From Protonemura montana (Eukaryota; Arthropoda; Insecta; Plecoptera; Nemouridae): a stretch of 64,000 bases of DNA. The position numbers and the translations under genes were made by a program. Shown here one piece after another: positions 27,701 through 40,614 of this stretch. The number at the start of each line of letters is the position of its first letter. Positions within the stretch are counted from its first letter, which is position 1. The notes under the pieces are model-generated. The model had not been told where the DNA came from. It saw only the letters and a list, made by a program, of their open reading frames with translations, and did not search any database. Location: NCBI GenBank assembly GCA_947568835.1, contig CANOQG010000006.1, positions 992,001 through 1,056,000 on the forward strand, in the 5' to 3' direction.

Positions 27701-29109
27701 AACATGTCCCACCCGATGTCCTGCCCCATGTCCTGCCTCATGTCCAGTCCCATGTCCTGCCTCATGTCCTGCCCCATGTCCTGCCCCATGTCCTGTCCCA
27801 TGACCTGCACCATATCCTGCCCCAAATCCCGTCGCATGTCCTGCCCCAAATCCTGCCCTATGGCCTGCCCCATTTCCTGCCCCATATCCTTTCCAATATT
27901 ATGCTCCATGTCCTTTAACATGTCCTGCCCTCTGTCATGCGGCAAGTCCTGCCCCATATCCTGCCCCATGTCCGTCCCTATGTAATGCCCAATTGTCCTG
28001 CACCATGTCCTGCCCCACGTCCTGGCCCATATCCTGCTTCATGTCCTGCTTCATATCCTGTCCAATGTCCTGACCCATGTTCTGTCTCATGTCATGCCTC
28101 ATGTCCTGTCGCATGTTCTGCCCCATGTCCTCGCCCATGTCCTGCCCCATGTCTTGCCCAAAGTCCTGCCCCAAGTTCTGCCTCATATCCAGTCCCATGT
28201 CCTGCCTCATGTCCTGCCCCTTTCCTGCCCCATGTCCTGTCCCACGTCCTTCACCATATCCTACTCCAAATTCCAACGCATGTCCTGCCCCAAATCCTGC
28301 ACTATGTCCTGCCCCATGTCCTGCCCCATGTCCTTCGCTAATGTCCTGTCCCAAGTCCTATACCATTTCATGCCCCATGTCCTGTCGCATGTCCTGCCCT
28401 ATGTCCTGTAACATGTCCCGCCCGATGTCCTGCCCCATGTCCTGCCTCATGTCCAGTCCCATGTCCTGCCTCATGTCCTGCCCCATGTCCTGCCCCATGT
28501 CCTGTCCCATGACCTGCACCATATCCTGCCCCAAATCCCGTCGCATGTCCTGCCCCAAATCCTGCCCTATGTCCTGCCCCATTTTCTGCCCCATATCCTT
28601 TCCAATATTATGCTCCATGTCCTGTAACATGTCCTGCCCTCAGTCATGCGGCAAGTCCTGCCCCATATCCTGCCCCATGTCCTGCCCTATGTAATGCCCA
28701 ATGTCCCGCACCATGTCCTGCCCCACGTCCTGGCCCATATCCTGCTTCATGTCCTGCTTCATATCCTGTCCAATGTCCTGCCCCAAGTTCTGCCTCATGT
28801 TCAGCCCCATGTCCTGTCCCATGTCCTTGCCTATGTCCTGCCCCACGGCCTGCCTCATGTTGTTGCATGTCCTGCCCCATGTCCTGCCTCATATCCAGTC
28901 CCATGTCCTGCCTCATGTCCTGCCCCTTTCCTGCCCCATGTCCTGTCCCATGACCTGCACCATATCCTGCTCCAAATCCCAACGCATGTCCTGCCCCAAA
29001 TCCTGCACTATGTCCTGCCCCATGTCCTGCCCCATATCCTTTCAAAAATTAATCCCCATGTCCTGTAACATGTCCTGCCTTATTTCCTGCACCATGTCCT
29101 GCCCCATGT

Positions 29110-30817
29110 CCTGCCCCATGTCCTGCCCCATGTCCTGCCCCATGTCCTTCCCTAATGGCCTGCCCCAAGTTCTATACCATTTCATGCCCCATGTCCTGGC
29201 CCATGTCCTGCCCCATGTCTTGCACAAAGTCCTGCCCCAAGTTCTGCCTCATGTCCAGCCCCATGTCCTGTCCCATGTCCTTGCCTTTGTCCTGCCCCAC
29301 GGCCTGCCTCATGTTGTTGCATGTCCTGCCCCATGTCCTGCCTCATATCCAGTCCCATGTCCTGCCTTATGTCCTGCCCCTTTCCTGCCCCATGTCCTGT
29401 CCCATGACCTGCACCATATCCTGCTCCAAATCCCGTCGCTTGTTCTGCCCCAAATCTTGCCCTATGTCCTGCCCCAAGTCCTGTCCCATGTCCTGCACCC
29501 ATGTACTGCCCCATGTCCTGCCCCATGTCCTGCCCCATGTCCTGCCCCATGTCCTGCCCCAAGTCCTGTCCCATGTCTTACCCTTATTCCTAACCCATGT
29601 CCTGCCCCATGTCCTGCCCCATATCCTGCCCCATGTCCTGCCCCATGTCTTGCCCCATAACCTGACCCATGTGTTGGCCCAAGTCCTGCCCCTTTTCTGT
29701 CGCATGTCATGCCTCATGTCCTGCCCCATGTCCTGCCCCATGTCCTGCCCCATGTCCTGCCCCATGTCCTGCCCCAAGTCCTGTCCCATGTCTTGCCCTT
29801 ATTCCTAACCCATGTCCAGCCCCATGTCCTGCCCCATATCCTGCCCCATGTCCTGCCCCATGTCTTGCCCCATGTCCTGACCCATGTGTTGTCCCAAGTC
29901 CTGCCCCTTTTCTGTCTCTTGTCATGCCTCATGTCCTGCCCCATGTCCTGCCCCATGTCTTGTCCAAAGTCCTGCCCCATGTCCTGCCCCATGTCCTAAC
30001 CCATGTCCTGCCCCAAGTCCTGACCCTTATCCTGCACTAATTCCTGCCCCATGTCCTGCCCCATGTCCTGACCCTTATCCTTCCCTTTGTCCCGTCCCAT
30101 GTCCTGCCTAATTTCTGCCCCATGTCTTGCCCCATGTCCTGACCCATGTTCTGTTTCATGTCATGCCTAATGTCCTGTCGCATGTTCTGCCCCATGTCCT
30201 GGCCCATGTCCTGCCCCATGTCCTGGCCCATGTCCTGCCCCATGTCCTGCCCAATGTCCTGCCCCATGTCCTGTCTCATGTCCTGCCCTATGTCCTGCCC
30301 CATGTTATGTACCATTTCATGCCCCATGTCCAGTCCCATGTCCTGCCTCATGTCCTGCCACATGTCCTGCCACATGTCCTGCCCCATGTCCTGTCCCATG
30401 ACCTTCACCATATCCTACCCCAAATCCAAACGCATGTCCTGCCCCAAATCCTGCACTATGTCCTGCCCCATGTCCTGCCCCATATCCTTTCCAAAATTAA
30501 TCCCCATGTCCTGTAACATGTCCTGCCTTATTTCTTCCCCATGTCCTGCCCCATGTCCTGCCCCATGTCTTGCCCATAGTCCTGCCCCATGTCCTGCCCC
30601 ATGTCCTGCCCCATGTCCTTTCCTAATGTCCTGCCCCAAGTTCTATACCATTTCTTGCCCCATGTCCTGTCGCATGTCCTGCCCCATGTCCTGTCCCATG
30701 ACCTTCACCATATCCTGCCCCAATCCCAACGCATGTCCTGCCCTAAATCCTGCACTATGTCCCGCCCCATGTCCTGCCCCATATCCTTTCCAAAATTAAT
30801 CCCCATGTCCTGTAACA
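29110..30817 (+). repeat. Internal duplicate E1 of unit B1
   Basis: About 29110-29470 matches about 33545-33905 (offset 4,435 bp), and about 29470-30780 matches about 34143-35450 (offset about 4,673 bp). The 238-bp change of offset is an extra block in the second copy at about 33.9-34.14 kb. This region lacks the GCATGCATGC and CCTAACCTTA markers and carries the AATTAATC marker. The copy is absent from B2. Confidence 0.8.
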
Positions 30818-33061
30818 TGTCCCAGGACATCCACCATATCCTGCCCAAAATCCCGTCGCATGTCCTGCCCCATATCCTTTCCAATATTACGCTTCATGTC
30901 CTGTAACATGTCCTGCCCTATGTCATGCGCCAAGTCCTGCCCCATATCCTGCCCCATGTCCTACCCTATGTAATGCCCCAAGTCCTGCACCATGTCCTGC
31001 CCCATGTCCTGACCCATGTTCTGTTTCATGTCATGCCTAATGGCCTGTCGCATGTTCTGCCCCATGTCCTGGCCCATGTCCTGCCTTATGTCCTGCCCCA
31101 TGTCCTGCCCCATGTCCTGAACAATGTCCTGCCCCATGTCCTGTCTCATGTCCTGCCCAATGTCCTGCCCCATGTTATGTACCATTTCATGCCCCATGTC
31201 CAGTCCCATGTCCTGCCTCATGTCCTGCCACATGTCCTGCCACATGTCCTGCCTTATGTCCTGTCCCATGACCTTCACCATATCCTACCCGAAATCCCAA
31301 CGCATGTCCTGCCTTAAATCCTGCACTATGTCCTGCCCCATGTCCTGCCTTATATCCTTTCCAAAATTAATCCCCATGTCCTGTAACATGTCCTGCCTTA
31401 TTTCCTGCCCTATGTCCTGGCCCATGTCCTGCCCCATGTCTTGCTCAAAGTCCTGCCCCATGTCCTGCCCCTTGTCCTGCCAAATGTCAAAACGCTTGTC
31501 CTGCCCCATGTACTGCCCCATGTCCTGCATCATGTCCTGCCCTATGTCCTGCCCCATGTCCTGCCCCATGTCCTGCCCCAAGTCCTGTCCCATGTCCTGG
31601 CCTAATTCCTGCCCCATGTCCTTCCCCATGTCCTGACCCTCATCCTGCCTCATGTCCTGCCCCATGTCTTGCCCCATGTCCTGACCCATGTTCTGTCTCA
31701 TGTCATGCGTCATGTCCTAACGCATGTTCTGCCCCATAACCTGGCCCATAGCCTGCCCCATGTCCTGCCCCATGTTCTGCCCCATGTCCTGCGCCATGTC
31801 CTGTCGCATGTTCTGCCCCATGTACTGGCCCATGTCCTGCCCTATGTCTTGCAAAAAGTCCTGCCCCAAGTTCTGCCTCATGTCCAGCTCCATGTCCTGT
31901 CCCATGTCCGGGCCTATGTCCTGCCCCACGGCCTGCCTCATGTTGTTCCATTTCCTGCCCCATATCCTGCCCACGTTCTGTCTCATGTGTTGGTCCAAGT
32001 CCTGCCCCTTGTCCTGTCGCATTTTCATGCCTCATGTTCTGCCTCATGTCTTGCAAAATGTCCTGCCCCATGTCCTGCCCCATGTCCTTCCCCATGTCCT
32101 GCCCCATGGCCTGCCCCAAGTCCTGTCCTATGTCCTGCCCTAAATCCAGCCCCATGTCCTGCCCCATGTCCTGCCCCTAAATCCTGCCCCATGTCCTGCC
32201 CCATGTCCTGCCAAATGTCAAAACGCATGTCCTGCCCCATGTCCAGTAACATGTCCCGCCCGATGTCCTGCCCTATGTTCCGCCCCATGTTCTGTACCAT
32301 TTCATGCCCCATGTCTTGTCGCATGTCTTGTCCTATGTCCTGTAACATGTCCCGCCCGATGTCCTGCCCCATGTTCTGTCCCATGACATCCACCATATAC
32401 TGCCCCAAATCCCGTCGCATGTCCTGCCCCATATCCTTTCCAATATTACGCCCCATGTCCTGCCCCATGTCCTTCCCCATGTCTTGCCATAAGTCCTGTC
32501 CCAAGTCCTGCCCCATATCCTGCCCCATGTCCTGCCCCAAGTCTTTTCATGACCTAACCTTATTCCTGCCCCATGTCCTGCCCTATGTGCTGCCCCATGT
32601 CCTTCCCTAATGTCCTGCCCCATGTTCTGTACTATTTCATGACTATGTCCTGTCGCATGGCCTGCCCTATGTCCTGTAACATGTCCCGCCCGATGTCCTG
32701 CCCCATGTCCTGCCTCATATCCAGTCCCATGTCCTGCCTCATGTCCTGCCCCTTTCCTGACCCATGTCCTGTACCATGACCTGCACCATATCCTGCTCCA
32801 AATCCCGTCGCATGTCCTGCCCCAAATCTTGCCCTATGTCCTGCCCCATGTCCTGTCCTATATCCTTTCCAATATTATGCCCCATGTCCTGCCCCATGTC
32901 CTGCCCTATATAATGCCCCATGTCCTGCACCATGTCCTGCCCCATGTCCTGGCCCATATTCTGCTCCATGTCCTGCCTCATAGTCTGTCCAATGTCCTGC
33001 CCTATATCCTGTCGCATGCATGCCTCACGTCTTGCCCAAAGTCCTGTCCCATGTCCTGCCC
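30818..33061 (+). repeat. Internal duplicate D1 of unit B1, 2,244 bp
   Basis: Aligns with 36717-38960 at a constant offset of 5,899 bp. Identity is lost at 30817 on the left (A against C) and at 33062 on the right (C against T). It contains a module with CTTGCAAAAAGTCC near 31851, which occurs six times in the window: near 31.85, 37.75, 50.60, 56.40, 57.96 and 63.67 kb. In B2 only the right part survives, from 50496. Confidence 0.87.
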
Positions 33062-33544
33062 CATGTCCTGCCTCATATTCTGCCCCATGTCCTGCCCCAT
33101 GTCCTGCCAAATGTCAAAACGCATGTTCTTCCCCATGTCCAGTAAAATGTCCCGCCCGATGTCCTGCCCTTTGTCCTGCCCCATGTCCTGCCCCATGTCT
33201 TGCCCAAAGTCCTGCCCCATGTTCTGCCCCATGGCCTGCCCCATGTCCCACCCGATGTCCTGCCCCATGTCCTGCCTCATGTCCAGTCCCATGTCCTGCC
33301 TCATGTCCTGCCCCATGTCCTACCCCATGTCCTGTCCCATGACCTGCACCATATCCTGGCCCAAATCCCGTCGCATGTCTGCCCCAAATCCTGCCCTATG
33401 TCCTGCCCCATGTCCTGCCCCATATCCTTTCCAATATTAAGCCCCATGTCCTGTAACATGTCCTGCCCTATGTCATGCGCCAAGTCCTGCCCCATATCCT
33501 GCCCCATGTCCTACCCTATGTAATGCCCCCATTCTTGCCCAAGT

Positions 33545-35464
33545 CCTGCCCCATGTCCTGCCCCATGTCCTGCCCCATGTCCTTCCCTAATGGCCTGCCC
33601 CAAGTTCTATACCATTTCATGCCCCATGTCCTGGCCCATGTCCTGCCCCATGTCTTGCACAAAGTCCTGCCCCAAGTTCTGCCTCATGTCCAGCCCCATG
33701 TCCTGTCCCATGTCCTTGCCTTTGTCCTGCCCCACGGCCTGCCTCATGTTGTTGCATGTCCTGCCCCATGTCCTGCCTCATATCCAGTCCCATGTCCTGC
33801 CTTATGTCCTGCCCCTTTCCTGCCCCATGTCCTGTCCCATGACCTGCACCATATCCTGCTCCTAATCCCGTCGCATGTCCTGCCCCAAATCTTGCCCTAT
33901 GTCCTGCCCCATGTCCCGTCCTATATCCTTTCCAATATTATGCCTTATGTCTTGCCCCATGTCCTGGCCTTTATAATGCCCCATGTCCTGCACCATGTCC
34001 TGCCCCATGTTCTGGCCCATATTCTGCTCCATGTCCTGCCTCATAGTCTGTCCAATGTCCTGCCCTATGTCCTGTCGCATGCATGCCTCATGTCTTGCCC
34101 AAAGTCTTGCCCCATGTCCTGCCCATGTCCGGCACCATGTCCTGCCCCAAGTCCTGTCCCATGTCCTGCACCCATGTACTGCCCCATGTCCTGCCCCATG
34201 TCCTGCCCCATGTCCTGCCCCATGTCCTGCCCCAAGTCCTGTCCCATGTCTTGCCCTTATTCCTAACCCATGTCCTGCCCCATGTCCTGCCCCATATCCT
34301 GCCCCATGTCCTGCCCCATGTCTTGCCCCATAACCTGACCCATGTGTTGGCCCAAGTCCTGCCCCTTTTCTGTCGCATGTCATGCCTCATGTCCTGCCCC
34401 ATGTCCTGCCCCATGTCCTGCCCCATGTCCTGCCCCATGTCCTGCCCCAAGTCCTGTCCCATGTCTTGCCCTTATTCCTAACTCATGTCCAGCCCCATGT
34501 CCTGCCCCATATCCTGCCCCATGTCCTGCCCCATGTCTTGCCCCATGTCCTGACCCATGTGTTGTCCCAAGTCCTGCCCCTTTTCTGTCGCTTGTCATGC
34601 CTCATGTCCTGCCCCATGTCCTGCCCCATGTCTTGTCCAAAGTCCTGCCCCATGTCCTGCCCCATGTCCTAACCCATGTCCTGCCCCAAGTCCTGACCCT
34701 TATCCTGCACTAATTCCTGCCCCATGTCCTGCCCCGTGTCCTGACCCTTATCCTTCCCTTTGTCCCGTCCCATGTCCTGCCTAATTTCTGCCCCATGTCT
34801 TGCCCCATGTCCTGACCCATGTTCTGTTTCATGTCATGCCTAATGTCCTGTCCCATGTCCTGCCTAATTTCTGCCCCATGTCCTGCCACATGTCCTGGCC
34901 CATGTCCTGCCCCATGTCCTGCCCAATGTCCTGCCCCATGTCCTGTCTCATGTCCTGCCCTATGTCCTGCCCTATGTTATGTACCATTTCATGCCCCATG
35001 TCCAGTCCCATGTCCTGCCTCATGTCCTGCCACATGTCCTGCCACATGTCCTGCCCCATGTCCTGTCCCATGACCTTCACCATATCCTACCCCAAATCCA
35101 AACGCATGTCCTGCCCCAAATCCTGCACTATGTCCTGCCCCATGTCCTGCCCCATATAATTTCCAAAATTAATCCCCATGTCCTGTAACATGTCCTGCCT
35201 TATTTCTTCCCCATGTCCTGCCCAATGTCCTGCCCCATGTCTTGCCCATAGTCCTGCCCCATGTCCTGCCCCATGTCCTGCCCCATGTCCTTTCCTAATG
35301 TCCTGCCCCAAGTTCTATACCATTTCATGCCCCATGTCCTGTCGCATGTCCTGCCCCATGTCCTGTCCCATGACCTTCACCATATCCTGCCCCAATCCCA
35401 ACGCATGTCCTGCCCCATGTCCTGCCCCATATCCTTTCCAAAATTAATCCCCATGTCCTGTAAC
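33545..35464 (+). repeat. Internal duplicate E2 of unit B1
   Basis: Second copy of the E block, 238 bp longer than E1 near 33.9-34.14 kb and about 36 bp shorter near 35.40 kb. The extra block contains a GCATGCATGC marker at 34077. The B2 counterpart starts at about 52297 (offset 18,752) and has lost 97 bp near 53.99 kb. Confidence 0.8.
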
Positions 35465-36716
35465 ATGTCCTGCCTTATTTCCTGCCCCATGTCCTGCCCC
35501 GTGTCCTGCCCCATGTCTTGCCAAAAGTCCTGCCTTATGTCCTGCCCCATGTCCTGCCCTATGTCCTTCCCTAATGTCCTGCCCCAAGTTCTATACCATT
35601 TCATGCCCAATGTCCTGCCCCATGTCCTGTCCCATGACCTGCACCATATCCTGCCCCAAATCCCGTCGCATGTCCTGCCCCAAATCCTGCCCTATGTCCT
35701 GCCCCATTTCCTGCCCCATATCCTTTCCAATATTATGCTCCATGTCCTGTAGCATGTCCTGCCCTATGTCATGCGGCAAGTCCTGCCCCATATCCTGCCC
35801 CATGTCCTGCCCTATGTAATGCCCAATGTCCTGCACCATGTCCTGCCCCACGTTCTTACCCAAATCCTGCTTCATGTCCTGCTTCATATCCTGTCCAATG
35901 TCCTGACCCATGTCCTGTCTCATTTCATGCCTCATGTCCTGTCGCATGTTCTGCCCCATGTCCTGGCGCATGTCCTGCCCCATGTCCAGCCCCATGTCCT
36001 GCCCCATTTCCTTCCCTAATGTCCTGCCCCAAGTGCTATACCATTTCATGCCTCATGTCCTGTCGCATGTCCTGCTCTATGTCCTGTAACATGTCCCGCC
36101 CGATGTCCTGCCCCATGTCCTGCCTCATGTCCAGCCCCATGTCATGTCCCATGTCCTTGCCTATGTTCTGCCCCACGGCCTGCCTCATGTTGTTCCATGT
36201 CCTGCCCCATGTCCTGCCTCATATCCAGTCCCATGTCCTGCCTCATGTCCTGCCCCTTTCCTGCCCCATGTCCTGTCCCATGACCTGCACCATATCCTGC
36301 TCCAAATCCCGTCGCATGTCCTGCCCCAAATCTTGCCCTATGTCCTGCCCATGTCCGGCACCATGTCCTGCCCCAAGTCCTGTCCTATGTCCTGCCCCAT
36401 GTCCTGCCCCATGTCCTGCCCCATGTCCTGCCCCATGTCCTGCCCCATGTCCTGCCCCAAGTCAAGTCCCATGTCCTGCCCTAATTCCTGCAGCATGTCC
36501 TGCCCCATGTCCTGCCCCATATCCTGCCTCATGTCCTGCCCCATGTCCTGCCAAATGTCAAAACGCATGTCCTGCCCCTTGTCCAGTAACATGTCCCGCC
36601 CGATGTCCTGCCCTACGTCCTGCCCCATGTTCTGTACCATTTCATGCCCCAAGTCTTGTCGCATGTCCTGCCCTATGTCCTGTTACATGTCCCGCCCGAT
36701 GTCCTGCCCCATGTCC

Positions 36717-38960
36717 TGTCCCAGGACATCCACCATATCCTGCCCAAAATCCCGTCGCATGTCCTGCCCCATATCCTTTCCAATATTACGCTTCATGTCC
36801 TGTAACATGTCCTGCCCTATGTCATGCGCCAAGTCCTGCCCCATATCCTGCCCCATGTCCTACCCTATGTAATGCCCCAAGTCCTGCACCATGTCCTGCC
36901 CCATGTCCTGACCCATGTTCTGTTTCATGTCATGCCTAATGGCCTGTCGCATGTTCTGCCCCATGTCCTGGCCCATGTCCTGCCTTATGTCCTGCCCCAT
37001 GTCCTGCCCCATGTCCTGAACAATGTCCTGCCCCATGTCCTGTCTCATTTCCTGCCCAATGTCCTGCCCCATGTTATGTACCATTTCATGCCCCATGTCC
37101 AGTCCCAATTCCTGCCTCATGTCCTGCCACATGTCCTGCCACATGTCCTGCCCCATGTCCTGTCCCATGACCTTCACCATATCCTACCCCAAATCCCAAC
37201 GCATGTCCTGCCTTAAATCCTGCACTATGTCCTGCCCCATGTCCTGCCTTATATCCTTTCCAAAATTAATCCCCATGTCCTGTAACATGTCCTGCCTTAT
37301 TTCCTGCCCTATGTCCTGGCCCATGTCCTGCCCCATGTCTTGCTCAAAGTCCTGCCCCATGTCCTGCCCCTTGTCCTGCCAAATGTCAAAACGCTTGTCC
37401 TGCCCCATGTACTGCCCCATGTCCTGCATCATGTCCTGCCCTATGTCCTGCCCCATGTCCTGCCCCATGTCCTGCCCCAAGTCCTGTCCCATGTCCTGGC
37501 CTAATTCCTGCCCCATGTCCTTCCCCATGTCCTGACCCTCATCCTGCCTCATGTCCTGCCCCATGTCTTGCCCCATGTCCTGACCCATGTTCTGTCTCAT
37601 GTCATGCGTCATGTCCTAACTCATGTTCTGCCCCATAACCTGGCCCATAGCCTGCCCCATGTCCTGCCCCATGTTCTGCCCCATGTCCTGCGCCATGTCC
37701 TGTCGCATGTTCTGCCCCATGTACTGGCCCATGTCCTGCCCTATGTCTTGCAAAAAGTCCTGCCCCAAGTTCTGCCTCATGTCCAGCCCCATGTCCTGTC
37801 CCATGTCCGGGCCTATGTCCTGCCCCACGGCCTGCCTCATGTTGTTCCATTTCCTTCCCCATATCCTGCCCACGTTCTGTCTCATGTGTTGGTCCAAGTC
37901 CTGCCCCTTGTCCTGTCGCATTTTCATGCCTCATGTTCTGCCTCATGTCTTGCAAAATGTCCTGCCCTATGTCCTGCCCCATGTCCTTCCCCATGTCCTG
38001 CCCCATGGCCTGCCCCAAATCCTGTCCTATGTCCTGCCCTAAATCCAGCCCCATGTCCTGCCCCATGTCCTGCCCCTAAATCCTGCCCCATGTCCTGCCC
38101 CATGTCCTGCCAAATGGCAAAACGCATGTCCTGCCCCATGTCCAGTTACATGTCCCGCCCGATGTCCTGCCCTATGTTCTGCCCCATGTTCTGTACCATT
38201 TCATGCCCCATGTCTTGTCGCATGTCTTGTCCTATGTCCTGTAACATGTCCCGCCCGATGTCCTGCCCCATGTTCTGTCCCATGACATCCACCATATACT
38301 GCCCCAAATCCCGTCGCATGTCCTGCCCCATATCCTTTCCAATATTACGCCCCATGTCCTGCCTCATGTCCTTCCCCATGTCTTGCCAAAAGTCCTGTCC
38401 CAAGTCCTGCCCCATATCCTGCCCCATGTCCTGCCCCAAGTCTTTTCATGACCTAACCTTATTCCTGCCCCATGTCCTGCCCTATGTGCTGCCCCATGTC
38501 CTTCCCTTATGTCCTGCCCCATGTTCTGTACTATTTCATGACTATGTCCTGTCGCATGGCCTGCCCTATGTCCTGTAACATGTCCCGCCCGATGTCCTAC
38601 CCCATGTCCTGCCTCATATCCAGTCCCATGTCCTGCCTCATGTCCTGCCCCTTTCCTGACCCATGTCCTGTCCCATGACCTGCACCATATCCTGCTCCAA
38701 ATCCCGTCGCATGTCCTGCCCCAAATCTTGCCCTATGTCCTGCCCCATGTCCTGTCCTATATCCTTTCCAATATTATGCCCCATGTCCTGCCCCATGTCC
38801 TGCCCTATATAATGCCCCATGTCCTGCACCATGTCCTGCCCCATGTCCTGGCCCATATTCTGCTCCATGTCCTGCCTCATAGTCTGTCCAATGTCCTGCC
38901 CTATATCCTGTCGCATGCATGCCTCACGTCTTGCCCAAAGTCCTGTCCCATGTCCTGCCC
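36717..38960 (+). repeat. Internal duplicate D2 of unit B1, 2,244 bp
   Basis: Second copy of the D block, 5,899 bp downstream of D1. Private differences include CCTAACTCATG near 37615, where every other copy has CCTAACGCATG, and AAATGGCAAAACG near 38112 instead of AAATGTCAAAACG. B2 has duplicated most of the corresponding stretch (55275-58392). Confidence 0.87.
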
Positions 38961-40608
38961 TAATTCCTGCCCTATGTCCTGCCCCATGTCCTGCCCCATA
39001 TCCTGCCCCATGTCCTGCCCCTTGTCCTGCCAAATGTCAAAACGCATGTCCTGCCCCATGTACAGCTTCATGTCCTGCATCATGTCTTGCCCAAAGTCCT
39101 GCCCCATGTCCTGCCCCAGGTCCTGCCCCATGTCCTTCCCTAATGTTCTGCCACAAGTTCTATACCATTTCATGCCCCATGTCCTGTCGCATGTCCTGCC
39201 CTGCGTCCTGTAACATGTCCCGGCCGATGTCCTGCCCCATGTCCTGCCTCATGTCCAGTCCCATGTCCTGCGTCATGTCCTGCCCTATGTCCTGCCCCAT
39301 GTCCTGCCTCATATCCAGTCCCATGTTCTGCCCCATGTCCTGCCCCATGTCCTGCCCTATGTAATGCCCCATATCCTGCCCCATGTCCTGCCCCTTGTCC
39401 TGCTAAATGTCAAAACGCTTGTCCTGCCCCATGTACTGCAACTTGTCCTGCATCATGTCCTGCCCAAAGTCCTGCCCCATGTCCTGCCCCTGTCCTGTCG
39501 CACGTCATGCCTCAAGTCCTGCCCCATGTCCTGCCCCATGGACAGCCCCATGTCCTGACCCTTATTTCCTGCCCCATGTCCTGCCCTATGTCCTGCCCCA
39601 TGTCTTGCCAAAAGTCCTGTCCCTTGTCCTGCCCCATATCCTGCCCCATGTCCTGCCCCCAAGTCATTTCATGGCCTAACCTTATTCCTGCCCCATGTTC
39701 TGCCCTATGTGCTGCCCCATGTCCTTCCCTAATGTCCTGTCCCATTTTCTGTACCATTTCATGCCTATGTCCTGTCGCTTGTCCTGCCCTTTGTCCTGTT
39801 ACATGTCTCATCCGATGTCCTGCCCCATATCCTGTCCCATGACCTGCACCATATCCTGCTCCAAATCCCGTCGCATGTCCTGCCCCAAATCTTGCCCTAT
39901 GTCCTGCCCCATGTCCTGTCCTATTTCCTTTCCAACATTATGCCCCATGTCCTGCCCCATGTCCTGCCCTATGTAATGCCCAATGTCCTGCACCATGTCC
40001 TGCCCCATGTCCTGGCCCATATTCTGCTCCATGTCCCGCCTCATAGTCTGTCCAATGTCCTGCCCCATGTCCTGCCACATGTCCTGACCCTTATCCTGCC
40101 CCATGTCCTGCCCCGTGTCTTGCCCCATGTCCTGCCCCAAGTCCTAACCCATGTCCTGCCCTTATTTGCTGCCCCATGTCCTGCCCCATGTCCTGCCCCA
40201 TGTCTTGCCCAAAGTCCTGCTCCATGTCCTGCCTCATGACCTGCCCCATGTCCTGCCTCATGTCCTGCCCCAAGTCCTGTGCCATGTCCTGCCCTAATTC
40301 CTGCAACATGTTCTGCCCCATGTCCTGGCCCATATCCTGCCCCATGTCTTGCCCAAAGTCCTGCCCCAAGTTCTGCCTCATGTCCAGCTTCATATCCTGT
40401 CCCATGTCCTAGCCTATGTCCTGCCCCATGGCCTGCCTCGTGTTGATCCATGTCCTGCCCCATATCTTGCCCATGTTCTGTCTTATGTGTTGGTCTAAGT
40501 CCTGCCCCTTGCCCTGTCGCCTTTTCATGCCTCATGTCCTGCCCCATGTCCTGCCCCATGTACAGCCCCATGTCCTGCCCCAAGTCCTGTCCCATGTCCT
40601 GCCCTTAT

Positions 40609-40614
40609 TCCTGC
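40609..40614. other. Tandem junction between B1 and B2
   Basis: To the left of 40614 the sequence follows 60.0-60.611 kb (offset 19,997) and unit A near 1.8 kb. From 40615 it follows the start of B1 at 18710. The two sources overlap by about six bases (TCCTGC), so the crossover lies in 40609-40614. The same position in B2 (60611/60612) keeps the A-type continuation, so the 40.61 kb junction is the derived one. Confidence 0.85.

Larger units (their letters stand above)
18710..40614 (+). repeat. Higher-order unit B, copy 1 (B1), 21,905 bp
   Basis: Position 18710 aligns with 40615 (offset 21,905 bp), and the match runs through the whole unit with few substitutions. Visible indels against B2 are small except for those listed separately: +1 bp near 21850/43755, +48 bp in B2 near 44.08 kb, and -12/+1 bp near 25.6-25.7 kb. 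Its last part, about 39364-40614, matches unit A at about 638-1803, so B ends inside A-type sequence. Its left part (about 18.7-26.7 kb) is rich in GCATGCATGC markers. Its right part (about 27-38 kb) has a different variant set. No gene is seen. Confidence 0.92.
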
